Part shown: positions 1-9,909 of the stretch, piece after piece
Position numbering within the stretch: the first letter of the stretch is position 1
Layout of the letters: every line of letters starts with the position of its first letter
NCBI GenBank assembly: GCA_033807775.1
Contig: CM066327.1
Coordinates: 76,700,795-76,764,794, forward strand
Length of the DNA: 64,000 nt
DNA from: Saussurea involucrata
Lineage: Eukaryota; Streptophyta; Magnoliopsida; Asterales; Asteraceae
Direction: 5' to 3'
The notes under the pieces: generated by a model
What the model saw: only the letters and a program-made list of their open reading frames with translations
The model's database searches: none
Told to the model about the DNA's origin: nothing
Program-made: the position numbers and the translations under genes

Positions 1-14
1 CTGACACGATCGCT

Positions 15-24
15 TATATAAATA
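15..24 (+). promoter_or_regulatory. TATA box of the antisense gene
   Basis: TATATAAATA lies about 200 bp upstream of the first candidate ATG (224) of the plus-strand gene. It is oriented for transcription opposite to the host retrotransposon. The position fits a core promoter, but no transcript evidence is available. Confidence 0.5.
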
Positions 25-655
25 GGGATTACGATGGATCTTTTCCTGTTTACGATTTCAAAGAGAGTTTTTAGGCAAAGATTTCTTTCTGGTTTTCTTA
101 CCGATCTTCGTCCAATCTTTTCTAAACCTCCAAGATACTCCTGAATCAGTTAGGATTTTCGAAGTCTAGAACACCTATATATATAAGGTACGATTTCTTT
201 AATTTCTTAAGTCTGCTTTAGAAATGTCGATGGACCCTGAGAGTTCTATTCAAGAACAATCGGTTTAGCTAAAATCCCTGCGGGGGTTGATTTAATATGC
301 GCAGGTCAGATTTGATCAAATGAATGTCCTGAGGGGTATATCGTGATATACGAATATCCCTTTAAGATAGGTTTTGAATGGCCCTACTCGCCTCTGGCTA
401 AGGCATTTATGCTAGAATTCGACTTAGCACCAAGCCAACTAATGCCCCAGTTTTGGCGAATCGTACAAGTGATCGAGCGCCTCACTAAAAAATGGGAATC
501 TCCCATGAATGTACGTGACCTCCTTTTGGCTTATCAAGCTAAAAAGGATGGATGTCATCGTTGTAGCTTGTACTCCAGGCTTAAAGGCGATCGTACCTTG
601 GTCCTAAAGACCGCTGTAAACGATCGGGGATGGAAGACCAGGTACGCATTCGTAC

Positions 656-788
656 GTAGGTCGACTCTTGACTCTGAGAGCGGCTGGATTAGGGCCGGCT
701 GGAATATGTCGAATAAGATTCTCTTAGCTTCTTGTCGTGCATCGTATGTTTTTTATTTACCTCTGACTCATCTCATGTGTATCGACAG
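656..788 (+). other. Predicted intron 1 of the antisense gene
   Basis: The intron runs from GTAGGT to CGACAG and is 133 bp long. Removing it joins the block ending YAFV to the block beginning KFEDVKPY without a stop. The phase is consistent: one base before, two bases after. Other nearby GT donors give an immediate stop. Confidence 0.6.
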
Positions 789-998
789 AAATTAAATTCG
801 AGGACGTAAAACCCTACGCCAATTCTCAAGCAAAGGTCGACGCGTTTTTGGAGTTCAGCATTGTAGAACGGTCGTTTGTCGTACGACACTTGATGGACGA
901 TGACGAAGACTTGGTATACTTAGGACAGAATTGGAGGGAGAAACGTGAGGAAGAAGAGGGAGAAGAGAACGAGTCGAGAGAAGAAAGAGAAATGACCG

Positions 999-1071
999 GT
1001 AAGTGTACTTTCTCGATTCCTTCGACTTGATCTGAATTTTTATCTTATGCTCTTTCTTTTCTGGTTTCCAG
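999..1071 (+). other. Predicted intron 2 of the antisense gene
   Basis: The donor is GTAAGT and the acceptor follows a pyrimidine-rich stretch ending TTTCCAG; length is 73 bp. It joins two different reading frames into one (EMT, then GESQPK). Confidence 0.8.
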
Positions 1072-1592
1072 GAGAATCTCAACCCAAGGTGCCGACTGTC
1101 TCTGCTAAAAGAGCAGCTCAGCTTGAGCTTGCCCGTAAGGGAAAGGAAAGGAGGCTAAGGAGCTTGTCCACTGGCCCTGAGGTTCCAAAGAAGACGAGGA
1201 CGATGATCCCGAGGGAACCGTCTTTAGGGGTTGACGACTCGTCGAAAGTTGTTACGCCTGAGAAGGCGAAGGTCGCATCGACTAAGAAGACGTCTTCTAG
1301 TGCGATAGCTGCGACTCCTATCAGTTTTGCGCCTCCGGCGGAAACAGCGAAGTCCTCGTCTGCCACGTCGGACCCTTCGTCGGCCGGCAAGTGCAAGGAT
1401 CACCCGACGGGAGGGGCTAAGGTCACGACGGTCAATTTTACATTGCCGTCAGACTTTATGGTCGATAATGTCCTGGACGGGACGAACCTATTTCCTCATC
1501 TGGGGAAATATCTGCTCCCATCTTTGAAGGAGCGTTTTGAGGGGTTTCCAATCGAGGAGACGGGGGCCCATGTTGCCGGGCTGGCGTTCATG

Positions 1593-1680
1593 GTAAGTCT
1601 TTCTTTCAAGACTTGTTTTATTTTGTCGATGTTTAAGATGTCGCACGTTTATTAACGATGCTTAATATATGTTTCCTCAG
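1593..1680 (+). other. Predicted intron 3 of the antisense gene
   Basis: The donor is GTAAGT and the acceptor TTTCCTCAG; length is 88 bp. Splicing joins LAFM to AFQASL exactly between codons and opens into the coiled-coil exon. Confidence 0.8.
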
Positions 1681-2267
1681 GCATTTCAAGCCTCCTTGGC
1701 TTTGCGTGCCAAGACGGCAAAGGTCAAGGATCTAGTGTCTGCTTCCCATGAGAGGGGGAACGCGGCGTTGGCTAGGGCGAACGTCGTCGTGGAGCGTGAA
1801 CAGGCTATGTCGAAACGTCTCGATGATGCCTTGAAACAGTTAGACGCTGTCGGACGTGCCAAGGATGAGGCCAACCATCGCCTGACACAGTCCCTGTCCA
1901 TGATTGCTGACCAGAGAGAAGAGATGGACAAGGTTAAGGAATCCTTAGTTGTGACCGCAAAGGAAGCTAAGGATTCTAAGACCAGAGTGGTGGATCTGGA
2001 GAAAGAGGTAAAGGACCTTAGAGACGTGGGTAAGACCATCTTTGCTTTGGCTCGCCTGACCGCTAGGGCGGCGATTATGAGGCGACATCTGCTGGGAAGG
2101 ACCCTCTTGCAACGGCGTCGGAGGAGCTTGCTGTCTATCTTAAGGATGTCGGTTATGCGAGAGACCTTGATTTAGATGATGAGAAGGATGTTGAGGAGGA
2201 GACATACGAGGGTCTTCAGGGCAAAGCTTCAAGCAAGGATGTGACCAACGTTCCTCCTCAAACCTAA

Positions 2268-2847
2268 AAATTCTTTTGTCTTTGTTTTTATCGATCGACC
2301 GTTGGGGGTCGAGTCTCGTTGGTGTAATTACATTTTAAATATGAAGTTTCTTTCGAACGTAAGATTTTTCATTGTTCATTACAAGCAATCGTCGAATATA
2401 ATTTCAATCGTATGAAAACACTCGTATATATAACGTGCGACAAAGGTTTTTATTGAGAGATAACAACCAAAACATAAATCATGCAAGCAAACATGTATAC
2501 ATGCGTTTAAAACATACGTTCAGAATATGAGATTTTTCTACGTTAAAACACATAGACCGTGGGTCAATGGTACAATTACACCGTGCGATGAGGCTAACTC
2601 ATGTGTCAAATCATGTATTCAACCCGACTACTTATGTTATGCGATCTTGCGAAAGTCACGCGATAAACTTATGTCGTGTGATCCTGCGAAAGTCACGCGA
2701 TAAACTTATGTCACGCGATAAACTTATGTCGTGCGATCCTGCGATGGAGTATTGTCAAAGGTCGGTCGTTGGCTAACCAACGACCCTCCGATGCTTAAGT
2801 TAGTTGCCGTCGAGGTGAATAAAATTTATACGACAGAAAAGGGGTTT
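2268..2847. other. Non-coding spacer between antisense gene and integrase remnant
   Basis: This AT-rich stretch should serve as 3' UTR of the plus-strand gene and as the post-pol spacer of the minus-strand element. Apart from the tandem repeat listed separately I see nothing in it. Confidence 0.6.
2640..2745 (+). repeat. Short tandem repeat, unit about 38 bp
   Basis: Units built from GCGATCCTGCGAAAGTCACG and CGATAAACTTATGTCGTG recur in nearly three imperfect copies, including one shortened unit. The repeat lies in the spacer between convergent genes. Confidence 0.7.
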
Positions 2848-3042
2848 TTAAAAGAAATACCTTTTCAGATGCGTCGCATTCCAGCTTCGTAGGATTTCTT
2901 GATTGTCGAGGGTCTGTAGCCGATAGGCTCCTTTTGCATTCCAGAAATGTCGCTCGACCGCTTGTTTCTGCGATGCCATTTTAATCAAGGCTGATGAGCT
3001 CTTCGAAGTTCCTTGTTTGTCTTCCGTGAATTGGTCGTGCAT
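2848..3042 (-). pseudogene. pol: Integrase C-terminal remnant (Tat-like)
   Basis: The end of this minus-strand frame, with GAYRLQTLD and SWNATHLKRYF, matches the usual C-terminal tail of Tat-lineage integrases, which closes the pol polyprotein. The zinc-binding HHCC part and the DDE core that should precede it are missing: the frame is joined almost directly to the end of RNase H near 3,065. This is a deletion relic, not a functional integrase. Confidence 0.7.
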
Positions 3043-3064
3043 AAGGAAATTTCAGATGTTGTAC

Positions 3065-3857
3065 GACCAATCATCTTCTTGGTTTTCGATCTTTAGGTAA
3101 GCTGACATTTTTAAATTTTTGGCCGCGAATTCTCCATTCATCTGGTTTACCACCAAGAGAGAATCGCTTTTGACATGTAACGCGGTTGCCCCTGAGTCGT
3201 AGGCCATCTAAATTCCTATGATCAAGGCTTCATATTCATCTTCGTTGTTGGTGGTTTTGAAATCGCATCGGATTGAATATACCATCTTGCCTCCTGTGGC
3301 GACTTTAAGACGACGCCTAGTCCTGAGCCTCTAACGTTGGACGATCCGTCGACATGTAAGACCCAAGGCACGTCATCGTGAGTCGCCACAGTGGACACTT
3401 CGAGCTCTGCTTCTTTCTCCAATTCAGGGCTGAAGTCAGCAATAAAATCTGCCAAGACTTGCGATTTGATCGCGGTCCTGGGCTGGAAATCGATGTCGTA
3501 ACTGCTGAGATATATGCTCCATTTTGCTAGGCGACCTGTCAACTCAGGTTTCCTCAAGACAGACTTAAGAGGAAAGTTAGTCACGACAGTAATAGGATGT
3601 GATTCAAAGTAGTGTCGAAATTTTTTAGCAGCTGTGACTAGCGACAAGAGCAATTTTTCCATGGAGGAATACCTGGTTTCTGCGTCCAAGAGAGATTTAC
3701 TTACATAGTAGATTGGCAGTTGCTGCTTTTCATCTTCTCGTGTGAGGACGGCACTTACTGCATTAGGAATAACAGCCAAATATAGCTGTAAAACCTCATG
3801 ATCGTGAGGTTTTGATAGCAAGGGAGGCGACGTCATGTACTCTTTAAGTTTTTGCAT
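3065..3857 (-). pseudogene. pol: RNase H region of the Tat-like pol
   Basis: The frame starts MQKLKEYMTSPPLL, the RT/RNase H connection typical of Ty3/gypsy. It continues through a tether containing YYVSKSLLDAETRY, TNFPLKSVLRKPELTGRLAKW and an RNase H-like segment with HVDGSSNVRGSGLGV. The long frame stops at 3,222, but recognisable RNase H sequence (ATALHVKSDSLLVVNQM) continues in another frame to about 3,065. The second part is therefore frameshifted. It lies just downstream of the RT on the minus strand and once formed one polyprotein with it. Confidence 0.8.
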
Positions 3858-4102
3858 TGCTTGCTCATGATCGTCGGTCCAGTCGAAGCCTTTGTTCTTC
3901 TAGAGGATCGAGAGATAAACCTGTTCAAAGCTGCCACCCGACCAGTGAGCCTTTGGACGTCTTTGAAATTTCTCGGGGATTTGATTTTGATAATAGCTTT
4001 GATCTGGTCGGGATTAGCCATGATTCCTCGACGAGTGACCATGTAGCCCAAGAATTTTCCAGCACTGACACCAAACGAACACTTCGTCGGGTTGAGCTTC
4101 AT
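3833..4102 (-). pseudogene. pol: RT thumb segment, separated by a stop and a frameshift
   Basis: MKLNPTKCSFGVSAGKFLGY followed by MVTRRGI is the classical segment after the RT catalytic site in Ty3/gypsy elements. It is in the same frame as the RT core upstream but separated by one in-frame TAG (4,130-4,132). Near 3,900 the frame changes and some residues of the usual sequence seem to be missing before RNase H begins. Confidence 0.75.
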
Positions 4103-4129
4103 GTTATACTTCCGAAGGACGTCGAACGA

Positions 4130-4939
4130 CTACCTCAGGTGTTCGACGTGGTCGACTGCTTGCTTCGACTTCACGAGCATGTCGTCGATATAAACTTCCA
4201 TTGTGTCGCCAAGGTGATCTTTGAACATTTTATTCACCAGACGCTGGGAGGTAGAACCTGCATTTTTTAGTCCAAAAGGCATAACCTTATAACAGTAAAT
4301 ACCTCGGTCCGTCATGAATGCGGTTTTCTCTTGGTCTTCGACGTGCATTAGGATTTGGTTATATCCGGAGTAGCCATCCATGAACGTCAATAGTTCATGC
4401 CCCGCTGTCGCATCGACCATGGCATCGATGTGCGGCAAAGGAAATGGATCTTTTGGACAGGCTTTGTTGAGGTCTGTGAAGTCGATACAGACCCTCCCCT
4501 TGCCATTTTTCTTCGCCACAACATTAGCAAGCCAGTCGGGGTACTTTACTTCTCGAATTTTCCCTGTCTTGAGTAGGTTATCGACCTCGTCATTTATTAC
4601 CTTATTCCTTTCAGGAGCAAATTTCCTTCGCTTTTGCTTGATAGGCTTGAATGACGGATCAACGTTGAGCTTATGGGAGATGACGCCAGGATCGATACCG
4701 ACCATATCTTCATGCGACCAGGCAAAACAATCGGCATGTTCCTGCGGGAAAGATATTAGCTTGTCTTTAATGTGGGGATCGAGGGACGACCCTATAAAGA
4801 CTTTTTGATCTGGCTTGCTTTGATCTAAGACGATTTCTTCCAAGCGATAATCATTGACTATTGTAGGGGAATTTTGCTCATCCTCGATCTCTTCATACAT
4901 TTGGGCAATGATTTGCTCTGGATTTTCGAAGACTGTCAT
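4130..4939 (-). pseudogene. pol: Reverse transcriptase core of the Tat-like element
   Basis: The 269-codon frame shows the ordered Ty3/gypsy RT blocks: KKRRKFAPERN, EVKYPDWLANVV, KKNGKGRVCIDFTDLNKACP, MDGYSGYNQI, MPFGLKNAGSTSQRLV and the catalytic YIDD (about residue 257). It should synthesise cDNA from element RNA in cytoplasmic particles. The frame is stopped just after the catalytic motif. Oddly, its ATG at 4,939 is only about 100 bp from the LTR end, so gag and protease are absent. A CTTTTTCAG acceptor-like sequence lies just before that ATG. Confidence 0.85.
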
Positions 4940-5015
4940 TTTCCTGAAAAAGAAAACAGAAGAACTCCAAGAAACCGTTAGTGAAACGCACGTTTGTCGG
5001 AGATTTTCTCTAGAT

Positions 5016-5039
5016 GGGGTCCCACGGATGGCGCTAAAC
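5016..5039 (-). promoter_or_regulatory. Primer-binding region next to the LTR
   Basis: On the minus strand the sequence directly inside the LTR reads TTAGCGCCATCCGTGGGACC. This is the kind of GCGCC...GTGGG primer region seen in Tat-lineage gypsy elements. It fixes the inner LTR boundary at about 5,040. Confidence 0.6.
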
Positions 5040-5844
5040 TGTTAATGCCAAAAATCGCACAAAAGTACAACTTAAGGTCGATTGTGGAAATTAACAACTA
5101 AAGAAAGGAATCTCTCGACAAAGCGTGCGACAAAGATAGAAAATCATAAAGAGACAAAGACTTTGCTGACGCGGGAAAAACCTCAACGAGGAAAAAAACC
5201 CGCGGACGACTGTGGAAGTCGTCGCTGCACTATGGTCGCCAATCAGGGGCGATTTCCTTATGTCTCTGGTGTCGATCGTACAGAGATTACAATACAAATG
5301 AAAGAAACACTTCGAAATGTAAAGTAACAAGTGTTTTGAACGTAAAAACAATGTGCGTTGTGTGTAAAAACAAAGTGTCGTGTGTGAATGTCGTGCGTCG
5401 AGAGCGATTCTTCGAGAGAGATTTCCTTGTTGCGAATGTTCTTCGGGGTTCAAATGTTCATGTGTTGTCTCTATGTTGTGTTCGTGTTTTTTCGTGCATG
5501 CCCTTCTGTGTCCTTGAACTGATGTTTTAGCCTGGTATTTGTAGTCTCCGGGTGCTTTAATTGCCTCATTAAATGTTTCGATAACTGCCGTAACATTCGC
5601 TGGATTAAATCTTCATAACTGATTTCGTCGGTTATTGTCGTTGCTCATCAATGTCATTAATTTCTGCATTAAACACTGAACAAACGTAACAGTCATTTTG
5701 CATGTTAGTAGGTCGAGGTCAAATGGTCCTACACGACGGTCGTATGAACCAGACGACGTCATGGTCGAGTGTCGTGAGGTAAATAACTTTCGAGTTCGAC
5801 TTTAATCCGGAGATAAAGTACTATGATTTTACCTTACTGTAGCA
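5040..5844 (-). repeat. 5' LTR of the Tat-like element (outer end estimated)
   Basis: The inner boundary TGTTAATGCC adjoins the primer region. The outer end is placed at a CA near 5,844 only because the composition changes there. A minus-strand CTACAAATA at about 5,540 could be the TATA box. No duplicate LTR is in the window, so neither the exact size nor a TSD can be verified. Confidence 0.5.
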
Positions 5845-7252
5845 AAGGGGAATAAGTGTTTCCTTACCTTGGTCGTGGTCGAGACTGGTGAAATTTTGCC
5901 CAAACAATAACCAGGTGTATTTTGATTCATATATAAATATATAAATCTTAGTATAGATTCACATATGAATCTTAGACATGATAGGAGATATAAAGGAGGC
6001 TTACATGCGATTGATTCTATATGTGGTATATCATGAGGCCCGCTTTGTTTGAAGGAAAATGTGATGGTTATATTCAATACCACAAAACATGTTCAAGTTG
6101 ATACTATTATAAACATGTAAACGACCCCATCCTATGTAATGTGACTCGTACAAATAATTGGACTTGTTTTATTTCTAAAAACTTATATAGATAAATCATA
6201 AATGTATACATATGCATATCGCTTGCTTGATGGACTCTTATAACTTTACGAATGAATTGTATAACTATGGTGTTTATATGTGAAATAAAAGTTTTATAAA
6301 ATAGAATTATTTAATATATTAATGATATTAGTTTTATTATCTATATCTGGTACGGTCTGTATCCGAATCATGGTTTAATCACCAAAATATTATTGTCTCA
6401 AAAGGCCAACATGTGCGAACTCATACGGCTCATTTCAATATTTCGAGTAAATAATATGAAAGATAGTCTCAAGTCCAATCTTATATTAAATATGATCGCT
6501 CTCGAGCACTTTAAGGGTTGCGGTAAAATTGTCTTTAAATTATAATAGGGAAGGTTTTTAATAAACTATATGCTTTCCGTTAATTTTAAAATATATATGA
6601 AATAACCGATATTTAAATAGTTGACAAAAATCAACTGAAATAATCAATGATTATATCAGAGGTATAACAAACATAATCATAGGATTTACGTGACATTCGA
6701 ACTTGAAAGAACGGTTATCACAATTGTCCGACACTCACAATAATCAATGTTGTTTATTCTGGTAAACTCTTTGCAATTGAACTTCGGGTTTTATAACATA
6801 TATTTTTCTATGCAAATACATCGACTCATACTAACATTTATGACACCAAATATTTGCTACGTTTATTTCCTATTTGCATAAACAGTACCAATAAAAAACT
6901 ATATGTATTTCAACAAAATTGAAGTGTAACTTTATGCAGTTGAGAAAGTCGTACCCTTGTGCCATTGCAAAACTAGATTGATAACTTTACACTTTACATG
7001 TTATACAATAACTCTACGGGTGTATTGTTATATCTGTTTAGGACAAATGCATGTTTCGATCATTTTGCACCCATATATTACTAACCCTATGTTTTAAGCT
7101 TACTTTTGTTCACATCACTAATTAACTTTAGCCACAATAACTAACTTCGACAACAACTAAGATCATGTAACATGCATCACTACTTGTTTTCATGCTCAAT
7201 TTTGAGTTTTTGGAGCCAACTCAAAACGTAAAGATCGTGAAACCAAACTAAG
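5845..7252. other. AT-rich spacer without recognisable features
   Basis: No long open frame, terminal repeats or tRNA-like sequences are visible. The last five bases (7,248-7,252, CTAAG) are the left TSD of copia element O. Confidence 0.6.
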
Positions 7253-7414
7253 TATTAAGGATATCTCATAAATTATGATAGTGATATTCTATTGCTATAG
7301 TTTAGGATAATTCTCTTATTATTGTTATCCTTTCAATATTTTTTGTACACTCTTGTATTATATATACTCAATAAATTATCACCCAAAACATGGTGAATTT
7401 TATGAAACCCTACA
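7253..7414 (+). repeat. Element O 5' LTR
   Basis: It is 162 bp, runs TATTAAGG to CCCTACA, and matches 61,989-62,150. It contains a TATATATA-like promoter at about 7,360. The start TA instead of TG occurs in both copies. Confidence 0.9.
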
Positions 7415-7426
7415 TGGTATCAGCCT
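7415..7426 (+). promoter_or_regulatory. Element O primer-binding site
   Basis: TGGTATCAGCCT immediately follows the LTR. It is the copia tRNA-iMet site TGGTATCAGAGC with two bases missing. Confidence 0.75.
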
Positions 7427-7470
7427 AAACCTACGATCCTAACCCCATTGTCCTGTCTCCCTCTTCCCCT

Positions 7471-7726
7471 ATGGCTGCCGACGACGCCTTCGATTCCCCC
7501 TCCGTCTCTCAACCCTTCTTCACATGCTTACCATCAATCTTTCTTCTTCTAACTATCTCCTATGGCGTAATCAGATCCTCCGTCTTCTGTCTTATCAGAA
7601 ACTAGCCGGTTACATTGATGGTTCGATTTCCCCACCTCCACCCACAATTACCGCTGATGATAATTCTTCTCCCAATCCTGCGATTTATTCATGGCAGGAA
7701 AACGATCAACGCGTTCTCATTCTTCT

Positions 7727-7778
<52 letters not shown>

Positions 7779-8107
7779 AAGCCATGGCCGAAACTGTCGG
7801 TCTACACACCACCCGTGATGTATGGTGTGCCCATGAGAACGACTACAGTCACGATTCTGTTGAGTGAATGCAAAACCTTCGGGATTCTCTGCGCCAACTT
7901 CACAAAGCCACCAGGACCGTCTCTGATTATGGCCGTCAATTCAAATCCTTTTGCGACCAACTTACTGCGATTGGACAACTTGTTAATGATCTCGATAAAA
8001 CCCACTGCTTCTTGTGTGGTCTTGGTCCCTCCTTTGAAACATTCTCCACCGCCCAACGCGCGATTAAACCATGTCCTTCATTCCGCGATCTCCTTTCCCA
8101 AGTCGAA
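7471..8107 (+). pseudogene. gag: Element O gag, N-terminal part
   Basis: The ATG at 7,471 opens a frame that shifts to the main frame near 7,524. There LSSSNYLLWRNQILRLL and YIDGSI are the usual start of a copia gag (Ale/Ivana-like). A (CT)21 run within the gene changes frame again. The next block (7,868 on, NLRDSLRQLHK, DYGRQFKSFCDQL, LGPSFETF) is the conserved gag core. A TGA separates VE from MQNLRD. Gag is then cut by element B after 8,107. Confidence 0.8.
7733..7774 (+). repeat. (CT)21 microsatellite inside gag
   Basis: Forty-two bases of pure CT encode Ser-Leu repeats and sit at the point where the reading frame of gag changes. Confidence 0.95.
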
Positions 8108-8703
8108 TGTAACACCCTCAAATATGCAAAGAGCAACTAAACAAAACTTCGATAAAATTAACAAATAAGGACAAAATCCCTTCTACAAACCATCATTGGA
8201 ATTACCTCAAAAATAAAAACATAATAACTTCAATGTCCCACAACCTAAGTCATACGCCAAGACTACTAAGGTCAGGTGTTACTTAATCTAATACAAGGTT
8301 GCTATTTCCAAAGTGCGGAAGACTTCACCAAGCCACTTACTCCTTGATCGCAAAACTAGCTCTCCACTCTTCACAGTGTCACTAGAACTACTCCCAACCG
8401 AACTTGTTGCACATGCCGACAAATAAAAAGGTTAGGCTAACGCCTAGTGAGTTCAAGAGTTTTCATCCTGATTAAAATAGTTCGTTAACAAAGGAGTACA
8501 ACTCAAAATCATGATTTTCCAAAAAGGGTTATATTTAAGTATGTAAATAACTCACTTTTCCCAACGCACACAAAACCGTGTCGAAAGCTCCAAAATGAAC
8601 CATTTCTCAACAATGGATTTAAATCCAAAATCTAACTTAAGCATGAGTAAATATTAAATTTCCAAATAAGGTATACTTAAATAAAACTCTATTATTCGAC
8701 ACG
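8108..8703 (-). repeat. Element B left (3') LTR, segment 1
   Basis: It matches the right LTR from 55,896 to about 56,492, for example the shared GGTTAGGCTAACGCCTAGTG. It is interrupted by element A at the duplicated site ACACG. Confidence 0.9.
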
Positions 8704-9031
8704 TGTTAGTACCATAAATGTCCTATTGAATAGAAAGTTATATAAAAGTTATATATTTATTATTAATGCGTTGTAGAAGCTTTTATTATTGTTAATGGGC
8801 TTAGTTTAGAGTTTATGGGCTATGGGCTTTAGGATTTAAGCCCTGGAATTTAAAGTTGTTTTGTTGAGAGAATTATATTAGAAGCTTTGAGAGATTAATC
8901 AGAATAGTTTATGCGCCTAATCGTTTAGAGAGAGAGTTGAGTTCTTCAATCCAATACTCGTAACTCTCTACAATCATTCAATAAGATTAATCGTTTCGTT
9001 ACATTGTTATTTGATAAAACTAGGATCTACA
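8704..9031 (+). repeat. Element A 5' LTR
   Basis: It runs TGTTAGTACC to GGATCTACA, 328 bp, and pairs with 13,452-13,779. A TATATAAAA stretch occurs near 8,740. Confidence 0.92.
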
Positions 9032-9033
9032 TG

Positions 9034-9045
9034 TGGTATCAGAGC
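9034..9045 (+). promoter_or_regulatory. Element A primer-binding site
   Basis: TGGTATCAGAGC starts two bases after the LTR end; it is the usual copia tRNA-iMet site. Confidence 0.9.
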
Positions 9046-9384
9046 AGAGAGACATAGCTATCGATCCAAAAGGTATCAATTTTACATATGTGTTCATCGA
9101 CATCTGACTAGACGGCGTTGTGGTAAGAAGTTTCTGATTGTTTCGATTCTTGCTCAAATTAGTGACTTTTAATTATTTAAATCTATTCCTTGAGTTATAA
9201 ATCGTGTTTGATAAAGCTTTCAAGTTGATTTCTAAGGTTTTAATCCCAGATTATTGAATTTAGGAGTGTTTTCAGCATAAATTGATATGTGTTAGTCGTG
9301 TTCGGTGGTTCTAAATTATTTTTGATTTCCCGAGAGCATCAAAACCACCTGGGTTGCACATCAGATCCGAGAATTTCAAAGTTG

Positions 9385-9800
9385 TTCGTCAAGATCCGGT
9401 CTCCAAGTCCGGATTGTGTCAAAACCCGATAAGTTCTTCCTTCCCGGTTCCTTTATATTCCTAGATTTCTTTTCCTGGGTTTCTTGTATCCGGAACCATT
9501 CCCGGAGTGCCATAATCCAGACTCTTTTACCAGGTTTTTGGGAGTACCGGATTTCAGATCCCCCGGTTTCCTAAGTCCCGGATCTGTTACCCGGAATCTT
9601 CCCGACTCCCGGTTTTTTCCAATACCGGATTCCTTCCGCTCGCGATTCTTACCCGATCCCGGTACCGTATCGTACCGAATCCCGGTTTCGGATCTTACTG
9701 ACTCCCGGTCCCAGATTTTCTTTACTCAGTAAGTAGTCCGGTACCATCTACCGGATAGCTTTTCCCAGTTTTCTATCCGGAAAACCACACCCGGATCACT
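9385..9800 (+). repeat. CCGG-rich degenerate repeat in the element A leader
   Basis: About 17 CCGG tetramers occur in some 410 bp, mostly as CCCGGAT, CCCGGTT or ACCGGAT separated by short pyrimidine runs. This contrasts sharply with the AT-rich surroundings. The 82-codon open frame across it (9,484-9,732) is repeat-derived and not convincing as a protein. Confidence 0.7.
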
Positions 9801-9909
9801 TAGCGGGACCCTCGTGCAAAGTTGCCGAAGGGGGACATTTGTGTATTTTGTGATACACTGTCTGTATTGGATCATATCTTTTGTCTCATGATCATTTTAT
9901 TCGAGTAAC

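Larger units (their letters stand above)
224..2267 (+). pseudogene. Antisense extra gene of the Tat element (Transposase_28-like domain plus coiled coil), with introns
   Basis: The first coding block, about 316-655, reads like the 'putative gypsy type transposon' domain (Transposase_28): motifs LAPSQL, FWRIV and YAFV appear in order. A charged Lys/Glu-rich block follows (789-998). Then comes a Ser/Pro/Lys-rich linker ending in a conserved-looking block FPHLGKYLLPSL (1,072-1,592). The last part is a long heptad-rich coiled coil (1,681 to about 2,025) with an acidic tail ending at a stop at 2,265-2,267. Three introns (656-788, 999-1,071, 1,593-1,680) join these blocks in frame. The copy looks decayed: the ATG at 224 meets a stop at 266, the main frame has a TGA at 313, and the coiled coil changes frame between about 2,025 and 2,085. 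The domain's function is unknown to me; it resembles a gag-like or structural protein. Upstream TATA and downstream AT-rich UTR suggest its own transcription unit. Confidence 0.7.
1..5844 (-). mobile_element. Ty3/gypsy element, Tat-like, defective, truncated by window edge
   Basis: Read on the minus strand the order is LTR (right), primer site, RT, RNase H, integrase C-terminus, a spacer, then a gene in the opposite direction. The matching left LTR lies outside the window. The primer region after the LTR (GCGCCATCCGTGGGACCCC) is of the form usual in Tat-lineage gypsy elements. An antisense extra ORF between pol and the 3' LTR is also known from Tat/Retand elements. No gag or protease coding is present and the integrase catalytic core is gone, so the copy cannot be autonomous. 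The outer LTR end near 5,844 is an estimate, because no second LTR is available for comparison. Confidence 0.75.

Noticed and set aside
188..221. Intron in the 5' UTR of the antisense gene (GGTACG...TTTAG)
   Set aside because: At about 34 bp it is too short for a plant intron.
2030..2065. Fourth intron in the antisense gene
   Set aside because: The best GT-AG pair is only about 36 bp and does not give the right phase; a frameshift is at least as likely.
9484..9732. 82-codon ORF rich in Pro, Ser and Phe
   Set aside because: It is only the CCGG repeat translated; no start context or homologous motif.
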